In this document: piece by piece, positions 1 to 9,119 of the stretch
Layout of the letters: each line of letters starts with the position of its first letter
Numbering within the stretch: position 1 is the stretch's first letter
The notes under the pieces: model-generated
Told to the model about the DNA's origin: nothing
Databases searched by the model: none
What the model saw: the letters and a program-made list of their open reading frames with translations, nothing else
Origin: Companilactobacillus formosensis
GTDB taxonomy: Bacteria > Bacillota > Bacilli > Lactobacillales > Lactobacillaceae
Direction: 5' to 3'
Assembly: GCF_005405305.1 (NCBI RefSeq)
Contig: NZ_BJDU01000005.1
Coordinates: forward strand, 62,001-126,000
DNA: 64,000 nt
Translations under genes and position numbers: made by a program

Positions 1-913
1 TGACTAAAGCTTCCAAAACCGTTCCTGTAAATTCTGGATAAATATCGATTTGATTCTTCTTCAAGGCTTTAAATAAGAATGTTGTACCACCAAAATTAGG
101 TTTTAGAGTAATGTTGGCATTTGGTTGGTCTTGTTTGATCAAATCTTTATACATATTCATCAGAATTTCTGGTTCGCTACCGAGTTTTCCGGCAATTGTA
201 ATATTCACTGGTTGGGGCTTAACTGCTTGATATACTCGACTACCACCGATACCCAATAGAAATAGCAGAATAACGATTCCGCCACCATAAATACGTTTTT
301 TGGATGAACCCATATACTTCAATAAACCACTGAAAATAAAGGCCAGTAGCGCTGATAAAACACCACCAATAACCAAATAGTAGTTATTGTTTTGTTGAAT
401 ACCGAGCATGATGTAATCACCCAAGCCACCAGCACCAATGAAGGCGGCTAAAGTGGCAGTACCAATGATCATAACTAAAGCGATTCTAATTCCGGAGATT
501 ATCATTGGTAAAGCTAACGGAAATTCTAGACGTTGCAGTCGTTTCCACTTAGATAGGCCAAAGGCTACTGCTGCTTCTTCTAGATTGGGATCAATATTAG
601 TCAAACCGGAATAAGTATTTTGATACAACGGCATAATGGCATACATTGTCAAAGCCACTACTGCTGGTACTGTACCAATACCCACGATTGGAATTAGCAA
701 ACCTAATAAGGCTAAGCTGGGAATCGTTTGAATAATTCCGGCGATTTGTAAACCAATTTCACCAAAGCGGCGATGATTTCGTAACAATATTGCCAATGGA
801 ATCGCAATCAACATTGCAATTAATAAGGAAATAAACGAAATTTCAATATGTTGATACAAAGCTTTTAAAATTTCTCCTCGTTGATCAACAATCGTCTGCA
901 TTAACACTTGCAT
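1..913 (-). CDS. Osmoprotectant ABC transporter permease fused to substrate-binding domain (partial, OpuCB/CC type)
   Basis: The gene starts at 913 and runs off the left edge, so its C-terminus is missing. About 304 codons are visible. Residues 1-220 hold the membrane segments of a ProW/OpuCB-type permease, with the typical EEAA-like stretch ([16 protein letters not shown]). After about residue 230 a periplasmic-binding-type domain begins ([13 protein letters not shown]), so permease and quaternary-amine receptor are fused. Such proteins import glycine betaine, carnitine or choline during osmotic stress. The start ATG shares one base with the stop codon of the upstream ATPase gene (TAATG), which implies translational coupling. 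The exact substrate cannot be read from the sequence. Confidence 0.85.
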   Translation of the reverse strand, partial: MQVLMQTIVDQRGEILKALYQHIEISFISLLIAMLIAIPLAILLRNHRRFGEIGLQIAGIIQTIPSLALLGLLIPIVGIGTVPAVVALTMYAIMPLYQNTYSGLTNIDPNLEEAAVAFGLSKWKRLQRLEFPLALPMIISGIRIALVMIIGTATLAAFIGAGGLGDYIMLGIQQNNNYYLVIGGVLSALLAFIFSGLLKYMGSSKKRIYGGGIVILLFLLGIGGSRVYQAVKPQPVNITIAGKLGSEPEILMNMYKDLIKQDQPNANITLKPNFGGTTFLFKALKKNQIDIYPEFTGTVLEALV

Positions 914-1845
914 TAGCGACTACCCCCTTCTTGACCCAAGTAGGCAATCAATTCTTGAGCAGTCATTGAATAACCTTTATTTTGATATTGAAAATCAAAC
1001 TTACTAACATCTTTAAGCTGATTCATCAATTGTTTAAATTCATTAACAACTGGTAATTTATCATCAAATGGAATTTCTCTTAGTAAACCTGACTCAATTA
1101 AAAAGTCCATATCCCACCAGTGCGGTGTTTTCGTATCAAAAAATTGACGAACAAAGTCAGTTGCCGGATTTTGCATAATATCGTGTGGCGTCCCAACTTG
1201 TTGAACAACACCCTTATTTAACACGGCAATTCGTTGTCCCATTCGCAAAGCTTCTTGCATATCGTGGGTAACAAATACAATTGTAGTTTGATATTGTTGA
1301 TGTAGTTTCAAAACTAAATCCTGTGATTTTCTTCTCAAAACCGGATCCAAGGCACTAAATGATTCATCCATCAAAATCAAACTTGGTTCCGTTGCCAAAG
1401 CTCGAATGATAGCGACACGTTGTTGTTGTCCACCAGACAATTCTGAAGGCATTCTTTTTGCGTACTTATTTGGATCTAATTCTACCGACTCCAATAATTC
1501 AGCAGCTCGTTGATGTCTTTTAGCTTTAGAAATCCCCTTTTGTTCCAATTGAATTGCAATGTTATCTTCAACGTTCAAATTTGGAAACAAACTACTATCC
1601 TGTAAAACATAGCCCATATCCAAACGTAATTTCTGAACGTCATAATCTTTTACTTTACGATTGGCAAAATAAACATCCCCGTCAGTTGGCACAGTCAATT
1701 GATTAAGCATTCTCAATAAAGTGGTTTTACCGCTACCACTAGGACCAACGAGAACAAACAGTTCACCATCATTGATTGTTAAATTGATATCATGCAAAAT
1801 CGTGTTTTGACCGTACTTCATCCCGACATTCTTATAAGTTATCAA
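913..1845 (-). CDS. Osmoprotectant ABC transporter ATP-binding protein (OpuCA type)
   Basis: This 310-residue ATPase powers uptake of quaternary-amine osmoprotectants with the fused permease/receptor just downstream. Walker [10 protein letters not shown] is at residues 34-42, signature LSGGQ at 136-140 and Walker B LILMDE at 156-161. The 70-residue tail after the nucleotide-binding domain is shorter than the tandem CBS region of full-length OpuCA, so ionic-strength sensing by CBS domains is not evident. The start is TTG, preceded by AGAGGGG seven bases upstream. The two genes form one minus-strand operon. Confidence 0.85.
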   Translation of the reverse strand: MITYKNVGMKYGQNTILHDINLTINDGELFVLVGPSGSGKTTLLRMLNQLTVPTDGDVYFANRKVKDYDVQKLRLDMGYVLQDSSLFPNLNVEDNIAIQLEQKGISKAKRHQRAAELLESVELDPNKYAKRMPSELSGGQQQRVAIIRALATEPSLILMDESFSALDPVLRRKSQDLVLKLHQQYQTTIVFVTHDMQEALRMGQRIAVLNKGVVQQVGTPHDIMQNPATDFVRQFFDTKTPHWWDMDFLIESGLLREIPFDDKLPVVNEFKQLMNQLKDVSKFDFQYQNKGYSMTAQELIAYLGQEGGSR

Positions 1846-1996
1846 TTTATTTCCCCTCTCTATTAACTTACTTTAATAATAATTATCTTCTGACTTTTAG
1901 ACAAAAAATTAGCACAGTAATATTTCTGTATTTGCTGCTACCACCTATTTATCAATAATTCATCATATAATATAGTTATCTTAATGGAGGAACAAC

Positions 1997-2410
1997 ATGG
2001 ACAACATTGATCAAAAAATACTCAAAGAATTAAATCGCAATTGTCGCATCACTAAAACTGAATTAGCCAAAATCGTCAATATGACTCCTCCGGCCGTAAA
2101 TACTCGTATTGAGCAGTTAGAAGCTGAAGGCATCATCAAACGTTACACAATTGAAGTTGATTTAGACAAAATGGGCTATACGCACCAAGTCTTCATCGAA
2201 ACACAAATGGAATATTATAGTCACGAAAAATACTTACAATTCATCCATTCTCAAAGAAATTCCATCCGTCATCACTACAAAATATCTGGTGAAATGAATT
2301 ATATGATTCATGGTGCTTTTCATTCCAATGATGAACTAAATACATTTTTAGAAAAATTAAACAAATATGCAAATTACAAAGTTTTAGACGTTATTTCCGA
2401 ATTAATTTAA
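1997..2410 (+). CDS. Lrp/AsnC family transcriptional regulator
   Basis: A 137-residue protein with an N-terminal winged helix (DNIDQKILKELNRNCRITKTELA, roughly residues 2-60) and a C-terminal RAM/ligand-binding half. Family members bind amino acids and form multimers that wrap DNA. It is transcribed away from the osmoprotectant transporter and could regulate it or itself, but no operator could be assigned. A GGAGG box sits 7 nt before the ATG, and a TATAAT-like -10 box lies around 1967-1972. Confidence 0.85.
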   Translation: MDNIDQKILKELNRNCRITKTELAKIVNMTPPAVNTRIEQLEAEGIIKRYTIEVDLDKMGYTHQVFIETQMEYYSHEKYLQFIHSQRNSIRHHYKISGEMNYMIHGAFHSNDELNTFLEKLNKYANYKVLDVISELI

Positions 2411-2450
2411 GCAACTGAATAAGTTTAATCGAATCTTATTAAATTCTACA

Positions 2451-2495
2451 TACATAAAATAAAGTATTTCCATTGAATATTTTATTTTTTAAAGT
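2451..2495. repeat. 45-bp AT-rich hairpin repeat, copy 1
   Basis: The first 15 bases and last 20 bases are identical to those of the copy at 3961-4005; only the 10-base centre differs. The arms AAAATAAAGTATT and AATATTTTATTTT pair apart from one G-T, so it can form a 13-bp hairpin. The two copies are direct repeats on either side of the oxidoreductase/VOC gene pair. Confidence 0.8.
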
Positions 2496-2510
2496 GTACA
2501 AAACCTACCA

Positions 2511-2560
2511 AAAAGGCCTCATAACCGTTAGACTAACTATCGATTATGAGGCCTCTTTTT
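2511..2560. terminator. Bidirectional terminator between lrp-like gene and oxidoreductase
   Basis: The arms GGCCTCATAA (2515-2524) and TTATGAGGCC (2544-2553) pair perfectly, with an A run on the left and a T run on the right. It can stop the two convergent genes in both directions. Confidence 0.9.
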
Positions 2561-3512
2561 ATGGTAAAACTACAACTTTGCCGGGTTTAATTTGATTTTC
2601 CAAAAATTCATGTGCTTCAGGAAGTTGCTTCAATGAGAAAACCTTAACTGGATGAACATCGACGTCTTTATCAGAAATCAATTTCAATAAATCGTTCAAC
2701 TGACCTTCGTCAATTACGTAGCTGGCAAAAGATGTCATATAACGATCATTGGGAATAGCGGTGACAGGATCAAAATGATCAATATCCCAAACTCCACCCA
2801 TATCACCAGTAATACTGGCAATACCAAATGGCTTTAAATTATTCATCGAATCCAAAGCTGTTGCTGCACCGACTAGATCAAAGATTCGATCAACTTGTTG
2901 ATGCATTTGCAACTTCTGATGATCATCCAAGACAAAACCATCGTAGCCTAATTGAAAGATTGCTTCTTTGGCAGTTGCTTTTCTAGATGTACCAAAAACT
3001 TTAATATTGGGATTGATTGCTCTAGCTAATTTCAATCCGGCTATTCCAACTCCACTAGTTCCTCCACGGATCAATAATGAATCAGCCTTATCGATTTGAA
3101 GCTGTAATAATGCTCGATAAGCAGTGTGAAAAGTTTCTGGAATGGCTGCCAAATCTTCCCAAGGAATATCCGTTGTAACCGGATGAATTATTTCATTTGG
3201 CAACAGTGCATATTCAGCGTAACTACCATCAAAATCACGTCCCATTTCACCGTTCATAGCGATAATCTTTTGTCCTACTGGTAAACGCTTGGCATCGGTA
3301 GTTTTTTCAATAACTCCGGCACACTCGATACCCAAAATTCGTGGAAACTTGACTGAAGGAGACTTACCTTGTCGAGTAAAAATCTCAGAATGAATGATTC
3401 CAAATCCTTTGATTTTTACTAATGACCAACCAGTTTTTGTTTCTGGTGTCGGAATTTCTTTATATTCCAATACCTCAGGACCACCAGCTTTAGAAACGAC
3501 AACTGCTTTCAT
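2559..3512 (-). CDS. Zinc-independent NADP-dependent alcohol dehydrogenase / quinone oxidoreductase family
   Basis: A 317-residue medium-chain reductase of the quinone oxidoreductase (QOR) type. The N-terminal GroES-like domain includes GKSPSVKFPRILGIECAGVI. The Rossmann domain has a nucleotide motif around RGGTSGVGIAGLKLA (about residues 148-162). Zinc-binding cysteines are absent, as is normal for the QOR branch. Such enzymes reduce quinones or enones with NADPH; the true substrate is unknown. The VOC gene lies 20 nt upstream on the same strand, so both are probably cotranscribed. The ATG follows AGAGGT. Confidence 0.8.
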   Translation of the reverse strand: MKAVVVSKAGGPEVLEYKEIPTPETKTGWSLVKIKGFGIIHSEIFTRQGKSPSVKFPRILGIECAGVIEKTTDAKRLPVGQKIIAMNGEMGRDFDGSYAEYALLPNEIIHPVTTDIPWEDLAAIPETFHTAYRALLQLQIDKADSLLIRGGTSGVGIAGLKLARAINPNIKVFGTSRKATAKEAIFQLGYDGFVLDDHQKLQMHQQVDRIFDLVGAATALDSMNNLKPFGIASITGDMGGVWDIDHFDPVTAIPNDRYMTSFASYVIDEGQLNDLLKLISDKDVDVHPVKVFSLKQLPEAHEFLENQIKPGKVVVLP

Positions 3513-3532
3513 AAATTATTACCTCTCTTTTT

Positions 3533-3898
3533 TTATTGACCAGCTGAAAATACACCAAATTGATGACCAGTACTGTCATTTAATCTGGCAAAAGTTAAAC
3601 CTGTCTTATCAGTAACAGGACCCCAAATAACGGTTGCCCCTTTATCCTTGGCTGCCTTAATTGCCTTATCAACATCACTTACTAACGTATAAAATGTTGA
3701 ATATTCAGCAATTTTACCAGCTGTACCCAAAATACCACCGGTTGGATATTCATTGCCTGGTTCAATAATATTATAATATTCATTTTCCATATCTGTATAT
3801 TCTTGAAACTTCCAACCAAACATTTTGCCATAAAAATCCATTGTTTCTTGAGGATGATCTGTTCCAATCTCAAACCAATTTACGTTATTGTTGTTCAT
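3533..3898 (-). CDS. VOC (glyoxalase/bleomycin resistance) family protein
   Basis: A 121-residue single-domain VOC protein. It begins NVNWFEIGTDHPQETMDFY and ends with the FARLNDSTGHQFGVF strand typical of the fold. Family members bind a metal and act on small electrophiles, or bind antibiotics. The actual substrate cannot be told here. It is the first gene of a two-gene unit with the quinone-oxidoreductase-like enzyme, which hints at joint handling of reactive carbonyls (inference). AAGGA precedes the ATG. Confidence 0.75.
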   Translation of the reverse strand: MNNNNVNWFEIGTDHPQETMDFYGKMFGWKFQEYTDMENEYYNIIEPGNEYPTGGILGTAGKIAEYSTFYTLVSDVDKAIKAAKDKGATVIWGPVTDKTGLTFARLNDSTGHQFGVFSAGQ

Positions 3899-3960
3899 AT
3901 TAAAATTCCTTCTTTCTTAACTGTCTAAAACAGCTTAAGACAAAAGTTTTAATAACCGAA

Positions 3961-4005
3961 TACATAAAATAAAGTGTTCTAGTAAAATATTTTATTTTTT
4001 AAAGT
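3961..4005. repeat. 45-bp AT-rich hairpin repeat, copy 2
   Basis: Same orientation as the copy at 2451-2495, with 35 of 35 outer bases identical and a different 10-base centre. The arms still pair through two G-T positions. It lies just upstream of the VOC gene and may carry part of its promoter. Confidence 0.8.
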
Positions 4006-4030
4006 AAAATAAATAATAAAAGACGTTTTC

Positions 4031-4190
4031 CAGTCGGGAGTGGCAGCTTTGTGGATGCTCAGTACTGAAATTTTGCTTAGCGATTTATCGCTTAGCAAAA
4101 GGTCAATCTTGGAGATGATTCCCGGTTCTGGAATTAGCTTCAAGTTGCGCCCAGTACGTTCCAGCATCCACAAAGCAGAACGGACGACGA
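4031..4190. ncRNA. Structured intergenic element, copy A (candidate non-coding RNA)
   Basis: Strand is not settled; coordinates are given on the plus strand. Long stem P1: GCTTTGTGGATGCT (4046-4059) with AGCATCCACAAAGC (4163-4176). P2: GTACTG (4062-4067) with CAGTAC (4152-4157). P3 hairpin: 4071-4083 with 4088-4100, loop TTTA, one T-T mismatch (4078 and 4093). P4: 4108-4114 with 4138-4144. A small inner hairpin surrounds CCCGGTT. Copy B at 18211-18377 has the same plan with different stem sequences. The plus-strand 3' side is followed by a hairpin with a T run (4212-4252). I do not recognise the family. Open reading frames here do not look like proteins. Confidence 0.65.
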
Positions 4191-4211
4191 CATCTAGCGG
4201 TAACCTAGCTT

Positions 4212-4252
4212 AAAAAAGAACCCAGAAAAATTAATTTCTGAGTTCTTTTTTT
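4212..4252. terminator. Terminator after asnS (works in both directions)
   Basis: An AAAAAAGAAC..AGAAA arm pairs with TTTCT..GTTCTTTTTTT around a short AT loop. It ends the minus-strand asnS transcript, and on the plus strand it follows structured element A. Confidence 0.85.
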
Positions 4253-4260
4253 ATTATCTA

Positions 4261-5652
4261 TTAAAATTCAGCGTTACCAGGTGTTCTTGGGTAAGCAATG
4301 ACATCTCTGATATTTTCCATACCTGTGATGTACATAACTAATCTTTCAAAACCAATACCGAAACCTGAGTGAACTGTACCACCGTACTTACGTAATTCTA
4401 AGTACCACTTGTAGTCTTCTTCGTTCATATCAAGTTCAGCCATTCTAGCTTCTAGTTTGTCTAAACGTTCCTCACGTTGTGAACCACCAATCAATTCACC
4501 AATTTCAGGAACTAACAAGTCAGCGGCAGCAACGGTCTTGCCATCGTCATTAGCACGCATATAAAATGCCTTGAAATCCTTAGGATAATCAGTGATGAAG
4601 ACAGGCTTCTTGTAAACTTGTTCTGATAGATAACGTTCATGTTCAGAATCAAGATCTAGTCCCCAGTAAGGTTTAACTTCGAATTCAACGTCAGTAGCTT
4701 TTTCTAGGATGTTGATAGCATCAGTATAAGTTACGTGAGCAAATTCTTCGTTAGCTGTAGCTTTTAAGCGGTCGATCAAAGTATTATCAACGTTTTCGTT
4801 CAAGAATTCTAGTTCTTCTTTAGCGTGATCCATTACGTAGTTGATAACGTACTTCAACAATGCTTCTGAACAATCCATTTCATCTTTCAAGTCAGCAAAA
4901 GCAAGTTCTGGTTCAATCATCCAGAATTCTGAAGCGTGACGTCCAGTATGTGAGTTTTCAGCTCTAAATGTAGGACCGAATGTGTAAACATTTCTAAATG
5001 CCAAAGCAAATGGTTCAACTTCTAGTTGTCCAGAAACAGTTAAGTTTGTTTCTTTCTTGAAGAAGTCTTGGCTGTAATCAACCTTGCCATCATCTGTCTT
5101 TGGAACGTTGTTCATATCTAAAGTTGTAACTTCAAACATTTCACCAGCACCTTCAGCATCAGAACTAGTAATGATTGGTGTGTGAACGTAAACGAAGTCA
5201 TTGTGTTGCAAGTATTCGTGGATAGCAAAAGCAGCTAGTGAACGAATTCTGAAGACTGAGTAGAATGTGTTAGTTCTTGGGCGCAAATGAGCTACTGTTC
5301 TCATAAATTCATATGAGTGAGCTTTCTTTTGCAATGGATAATCAGCGTTTGAAGATCCTTCTTCGATTATTTCTGTAGCATGGATTTCAAATGGTTGTTG
5401 AGCTTTAGGTGTCAAAGCTAATTCACCAACAACTTTGATAGTTGTACTGATTGGGTACTTAACTACTTCAGCGTAGTTTTCCATGTCGCTAGTCATAACA
5501 ACTTGCACATTCTTGAAGAATGAACCGTCGTTTAATTCGATAAAACCAACTCTCTTTGAACCTCTGATTGTACGAATCCAACCAGAAACAGTGATCTTGT
5601 CACCGTCAGCAAATTCTTTTTTGTATAAATCTTTAACCAAAACGTTTTGCAT
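4261..5652 (-). CDS. asnS: Asparaginyl-tRNA synthetase
   Basis: Charges tRNA-Asn with asparagine in the cytoplasm. The 463 residues match the usual length. An N-terminal OB-fold anticodon-binding domain ([20 protein letters not shown]) is followed by the class II catalytic core, with motif 2 around [14 protein letters not shown] and motif 3 [15 protein letters not shown] near the C-terminus. The start ATG has AGGAG nine bases upstream. A T-box leader precedes it, so expression should rise when uncharged tRNA-Asn accumulates. Confidence 0.97.
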   Translation of the reverse strand: MQNVLVKDLYKKEFADGDKITVSGWIRTIRGSKRVGFIELNDGSFFKNVQVVMTSDMENYAEVVKYPISTTIKVVGELALTPKAQQPFEIHATEIIEEGSSNADYPLQKKAHSYEFMRTVAHLRPRTNTFYSVFRIRSLAAFAIHEYLQHNDFVYVHTPIITSSDAEGAGEMFEVTTLDMNNVPKTDDGKVDYSQDFFKKETNLTVSGQLEVEPFALAFRNVYTFGPTFRAENSHTGRHASEFWMIEPELAFADLKDEMDCSEALLKYVINYVMDHAKEELEFLNENVDNTLIDRLKATANEEFAHVTYTDAINILEKATDVEFEVKPYWGLDLDSEHERYLSEQVYKKPVFITDYPKDFKAFYMRANDDGKTVAAADLLVPEIGELIGGSQREERLDKLEARMAELDMNEEDYKWYLELRKYGGTVHSGFGIGFERLVMYITGMENIRDVIAYPRTPGNAEF

Positions 5653-5688
5653 TGTTTTCTCCTTTTAAAATCCAGAATACTATAAACT

Positions 5689-5945
5689 AAAAAAAGATCC
5701 TCCATCCCTAATAAAAGGGACGAAAGATCTTTTCCGCGGTACCACCCAAGTTTTTTGTAAAAAACACCTCAAAGTACATAAATATACTCTCCAATTGTAA
5801 CGCATTGGGTCACGTCTGTACCTACTCTACCTCCATAGATGTATTTCAGCCAGAAATAACGAAGATGTTTTTCCTATATACCGACACGTTAAGTTCTCAC
5901 TTGCCTTAACTCCCTGTGGATAAAGTATACAGTACTCCTTCTTCT
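5689..5945 (-). promoter_or_regulatory. T-box riboswitch controlling asnS
   Basis: On the minus strand the T-box consensus GGGTGGTACCGCGG lies at 5734-5747. It is followed by a competing terminator, with AAAGATC/GATCTTT arms and a T run (5689-5732). Upstream is a stem I region with a GTTAAG/CTTAAC apical hairpin. A GGAAAAACATC segment offers AAC as the specifier codon at 5867-5869, which fits asparagine. Specifier placement is inferred from position rather than from a computed fold. Confidence 0.93.
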
Positions 5946-6034
5946 AATATTATTCATATTGATTTTCTTAAATGTAGCATATTTTCATACCAAATGTAAA
6001 GTACAATAGAGAAGTATTTATAAGGGAGGATTTT

Positions 6035-6754
6035 ATGAAGAAAAAAGTATGGAAATGGCTATTAGGGATCCTAATTGTTCTATTAGCAGTCATTTCAATA
6101 ATGGTCATAGTGGTTAAAAATAAAGAATACCAACCAAGCAAAACGGCTGTCTCTACTTCACAAGAAGCTTCAATCGTAGATAATGTTATTCGTTTTGAGG
6201 GCGACAACAACAAACCAAAAGTGATTTTTTATCCAGGTGCTTTAGTTGAACCAGCAAGTTACAGTATTTGGGCTCAAAAAGTAGCTCAAGCCGGCTATTC
6301 AGTTTATATCGTCCACTTCCCACTCGATTTAGCGGTTTTGAATAGTAACGCAGCTAATAAAATTTCTAAGAGCAATGGCTACGTTATCGGTGGTCACTCG
6401 CTTGGTGGAACGATGGCAGCTAAATATGCCAAAAATAATCCTAAGAATCTTAAGGGGCTCTTCTTTTTAGCAAGTTATCCTGAAAACAAGACTGATTTAC
6501 ATGAAATAAATGTACCAGTTCTCTCACTAACTGCTACAAAAGATGGTGTTTTGAACCATACCAATTATCAGAAAACTAAAAAACTGCTACCAAATAATAC
6601 AATTTATGAACAAATAAACGGTGGTAATCATGCTGGCTTCGGTAGCTACGGCAAGCAAAAGGGTGATAATGCAGCATCTATCAGTAATGCAAAACAGCAA
6701 AATATTATAAGCACACTTTTAATAAATTGGTTAAATAGCTCAATTAGTGAATAA
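6035..6754 (+). CDS. Membrane-anchored alpha/beta hydrolase
   Basis: A 239-residue protein with one N-terminal membrane anchor (about residues 8-27) and an extracellular alpha/beta-hydrolase domain. The nucleophile elbow GGHSLGG puts the serine near residue 122. A candidate Asp lies in TATKDGV and the His in GGNHAGFG, so the triad is complete. The substrate is unknown; an ester or peptide-type bond at the cell surface is likely. GGGAGGA precedes the ATG. It is divergent from the asnS leader. Confidence 0.75.
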   Translation: MKKKVWKWLLGILIVLLAVISIMVIVVKNKEYQPSKTAVSTSQEASIVDNVIRFEGDNNKPKVIFYPGALVEPASYSIWAQKVAQAGYSVYIVHFPLDLAVLNSNAANKISKSNGYVIGGHSLGGTMAAKYAKNNPKNLKGLFFLASYPENKTDLHEINVPVLSLTATKDGVLNHTNYQKTKKLLPNNTIYEQINGGNHAGFGSYGKQKGDNAASISNAKQQNIISTLLINWLNSSISE

Positions 6755-6755
6755 T

Positions 6756-6769
6756 ATAAAACGTTTTCA
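6756..6769. promoter_or_regulatory. Candidate CcpA cre site
   Basis: Read on the minus strand, TGAAAACGTTTTAT matches 12 of 14 positions of the cre consensus TGWAANCGNTNWCA. It lies upstream of the gene at 6838. The identical 14-mer recurs at 51929-51942. Confidence 0.4.
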
Positions 6770-6797
6770 TAATTTTCCACAAAAGCGCATACATTTT

Positions 6798-6806
6798 TGT
6801 TATACT
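6798..6806 (+). promoter_or_regulatory. Extended -10 promoter for the gene at 6838
   Basis: TGTTATACT gives an extended -10 box (TGN-TATACT) about 31 bp before the ATG. The -35 region is weak. Confidence 0.5.
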
Positions 6807-6837
6807 AACATTAATCGTTACAATTTTTGGGGGAATT

Positions 6838-7530
6838 ATGACAGTCTTATTTAATGAAAAAATAAATTTAACTGAGGATGCAACTGGATTTATCAATAAA
6901 TATATCGACTATGTCAAAGAACTCAATCATAAGGATCTCTTTGAGGGATTAAAAGATAAACAAATTCTCAAGAACAAGTTCATCTTTAAGATGTACCAAT
7001 TAGAAAATTTGGATTCTGCGACAATCGACATCCACGTTGCAAATAATCGTGTTTATGTTTTGGCAAGTGTCTGGACTTCTAAGGTCATTACAATTGGCTC
7101 AATTCCTCTCACACCTAAACTAAAAATAGCTTTATCAAATAATTATTATCCAAAACTAAGCATCACCGGTGGCTTCTTCAAACAAGTCGTACCGGATGAT
7201 TTCGATAAGGATAAAATTGTCGACGGCTTTGATCCATATCAACTAACATTAGAGATTCACAAAGCTGACATGACCGTCTACAAATCACAAAAAATCGATA
7301 CAATGTATCACGCTGCTTTCAAAACTGAGAATAGCTTGATCACAGTATCAAAAAACTTAATGCGCTGTTTTGCGGTCTTTGGATTATTATTAGGCTTAGG
7401 ATTCATGTTCTTAGGCTACATGTTAACCGGCTTACTAGTTATCATTGCCTTCTTCGGCGTAAACTCCTATACCTTAATAATTGCTGATACGCACATGCAA
7501 ACACAACCACAGCGACAAAGGATCAGTTAA
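6838..7530 (+). CDS. Uncharacterised membrane-associated protein
   Basis: I do not recognise this 230-residue protein. Residues 1-170 form a soluble domain rich in alternating hydrophobic strands. Two membrane segments follow (about 175-212, CFAVFGLLLGLGFMFLGYM onward), and a short polar tail (QTQPQRQRIS) ends the chain. A GGGGGA box precedes the ATG, and the gene has its own promoter and terminator, so it is probably a single-gene unit. A cre-like site upstream hints at carbon-source control (weak). Confidence 0.6.
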   Translation: MTVLFNEKINLTEDATGFINKYIDYVKELNHKDLFEGLKDKQILKNKFIFKMYQLENLDSATIDIHVANNRVYVLASVWTSKVITIGSIPLTPKLKIALSNNYYPKLSITGGFFKQVVPDDFDKDKIVDGFDPYQLTLEIHKADMTVYKSQKIDTMYHAAFKTENSLITVSKNLMRCFAVFGLLLGLGFMFLGYMLTGLLVIIAFFGVNSYTLIIADTHMQTQPQRQRIS

Positions 7531-7548
7531 TATACAATTTATGTAAAA

Positions 7549-7592
7549 TCCTCATAAAAATGTTGGTAACTTCATTTTTATGGGGCTTTTTT
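7549..7592 (+). terminator. Terminator after the gene at 6838
   Basis: CCTCATAAAAATG pairs with CATTTTTATGGGG, followed by CTTTTTT. It overlaps the earliest possible start of the next reading frame, which supports the later TTG start of the permease. Confidence 0.85.
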
Positions 7593-7678
7593 GCGTGTTT
7601 TATAGTATTATTATGATAAATATTTCCAAAATCGTTCGCTATTCACGAACAATGGGGGTTATGAGAGGGTGGTATATC

Positions 7679-9058
7679 TTGGAAAAAAAATCATTAAATA
7701 GAAGTCTGTCTTCAAGACAAATGCAGATGATTGCTTTGGGTGGAACAATTGGCGTTGGTCTATTTATGGGTTCAGCTTCGACTATCAAATGGACAGGTCC
7801 TTCGGTTTTAATCGCATATGCTATTGCAGGTTTGATTTTGTACATGGTTATGCGTGCTTTAGGTGAAATGATTTACACAGATCCATCTACAGGTTCTTTT
7901 GCAAAATTCGGCTCCGAATATATCCATCCAGTTATCGGTTATTTGACTGCTTGGAGCAATGTTTTTCAATGGTTAGTCGTCGGAATTTCTGAAGTAATTG
8001 CGGTTGGAACTTACCTAGAATTTTGGTGGCCCAATTTACCACAGTGGCTCGTTGGAATTGTCGTTGTCGCCACACTTTGTCTAGCTAATTTAACTTCTGT
8101 TAAAGCCTATGGCGAAATGGAGTTTTGGTTCTCACTGATCAAAGTTATCACGATTATTTTTATGATCATCATGGGACTTTTAGTTATCTTGTTCGGTGTT
8201 GGTAACAATGGACATCCCGTTGGTATCAGCAACCTTTGGACTAATGGCGGTTTCTTCACAGGAGGTTTGAAAGGTTTTATCTTTGCCCTTTCAATCGTTG
8301 TCGCTTCTTATCAAGGTATCGAAGTTATTGGTATCACGGCTGGTGAAGCAGAAAATCCTCAAAGCAGCATCGTTCATGCAATTCGTACTATCGTTGGAAG
8401 AATTTTGATTTTTTATATTGGTGCAATTTTTGTTATCGTTTCAATTTATCCTTGGAACAAATTAGGTACGATGGGCTCCCCTTTTACCGAAACCTTTGCC
8501 AAAGTCGGAATTACCTTTGCGGCTGAAATCATCAATTTTGTTGTTCTAACTGCAGCTCTTTCTGGGTGTAATTCAGGTATGTTCAGTGCCAGTCGAATGC
8601 TTTATACGCTTGGCTTAGAAAATAACTTACCAAAGTCGTTCAAGAAAATTTCTAAAGCGGGCGTTCCTTATATTGCCGTTATCACTATTTCACTGGGTAT
8701 CTTAATTGGCTTGATCATCAACTTCTTACTTCCCGTTTTATTCCACACTTCTAGCGATATCTTCGTAGTCGTCTATAGTTCCAGTGTCTTGCCGGGTATG
8801 GTACCGTGGTTCGTTATTTTGTTCAGTGAGCTTCATTTTAGAAGACTTAACAAAGATAAAATGAAAGATCATCCCTTCAAAATGCCACTCTATCCTATCA
8901 GCAATTACTTAGCTATTGCAGCATTGTTAGTAATTCTAGTCTTCATGTTCTTAAATCCAGAAACGACTATTTCATTGTTGATTGGAGTTGTTTTCTTGGT
9001 ATTCATGACTTGCTTCTACTTTGTTCGTGAAAGATTTCAAACACATAAGGAAAAATAA
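7679..9058 (+). CDS. AAT/APC-family amino acid permease
   Basis: About 12 membrane segments in 459 residues. The first segment carries the family glycine motif GGTIGVGLFMGS, and EMIYTDPSTGSFAKF and the EAENPQSSI loop are typical of proton-coupled amino acid permeases of the CycA/AnsP branch. The longer frame starts at 7580 inside the preceding terminator. The likely start is TTG at 7679, preceded by GAGGGTGG, giving MEKKSLNRSLSSRQ, which matches how family members begin. Substrate specificity cannot be deduced. Confidence 0.88.
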   Translation: MEKKSLNRSLSSRQMQMIALGGTIGVGLFMGSASTIKWTGPSVLIAYAIAGLILYMVMRALGEMIYTDPSTGSFAKFGSEYIHPVIGYLTAWSNVFQWLVVGISEVIAVGTYLEFWWPNLPQWLVGIVVVATLCLANLTSVKAYGEMEFWFSLIKVITIIFMIIMGLLVILFGVGNNGHPVGISNLWTNGGFFTGGLKGFIFALSIVVASYQGIEVIGITAGEAENPQSSIVHAIRTIVGRILIFYIGAIFVIVSIYPWNKLGTMGSPFTETFAKVGITFAAEIINFVVLTAALSGCNSGMFSASRMLYTLGLENNLPKSFKKISKAGVPYIAVITISLGILIGLIINFLLPVLFHTSSDIFVVVYSSSVLPGMVPWFVILFSELHFRRLNKDKMKDHPFKMPLYPISNYLAIAALLVILVFMFLNPETTISLLIGVVFLVFMTCFYFVRERFQTHKEK

Positions 9059-9096
9059 AAAACTTTGACTGTTTTTAAATAGTCAAAGTTTTTTCA
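9059..9096. terminator. Bidirectional terminator between permease and nadD
   Basis: AAAACTTTGACT pairs perfectly with AGTCAAAGTTTT, flanked by A and T runs between convergent genes. Confidence 0.9.
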
Positions 9097-9119
9097 TTAC
9101 AAAATAGAATCTAAATACT

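Noticed and set aside
3979-4173. A 64-codon minus-strand frame inside structured element A
   Set aside because: The region is explained by covarying stems shared with copy B. The changes preserve pairing rather than codons, and there is no ribosome site.
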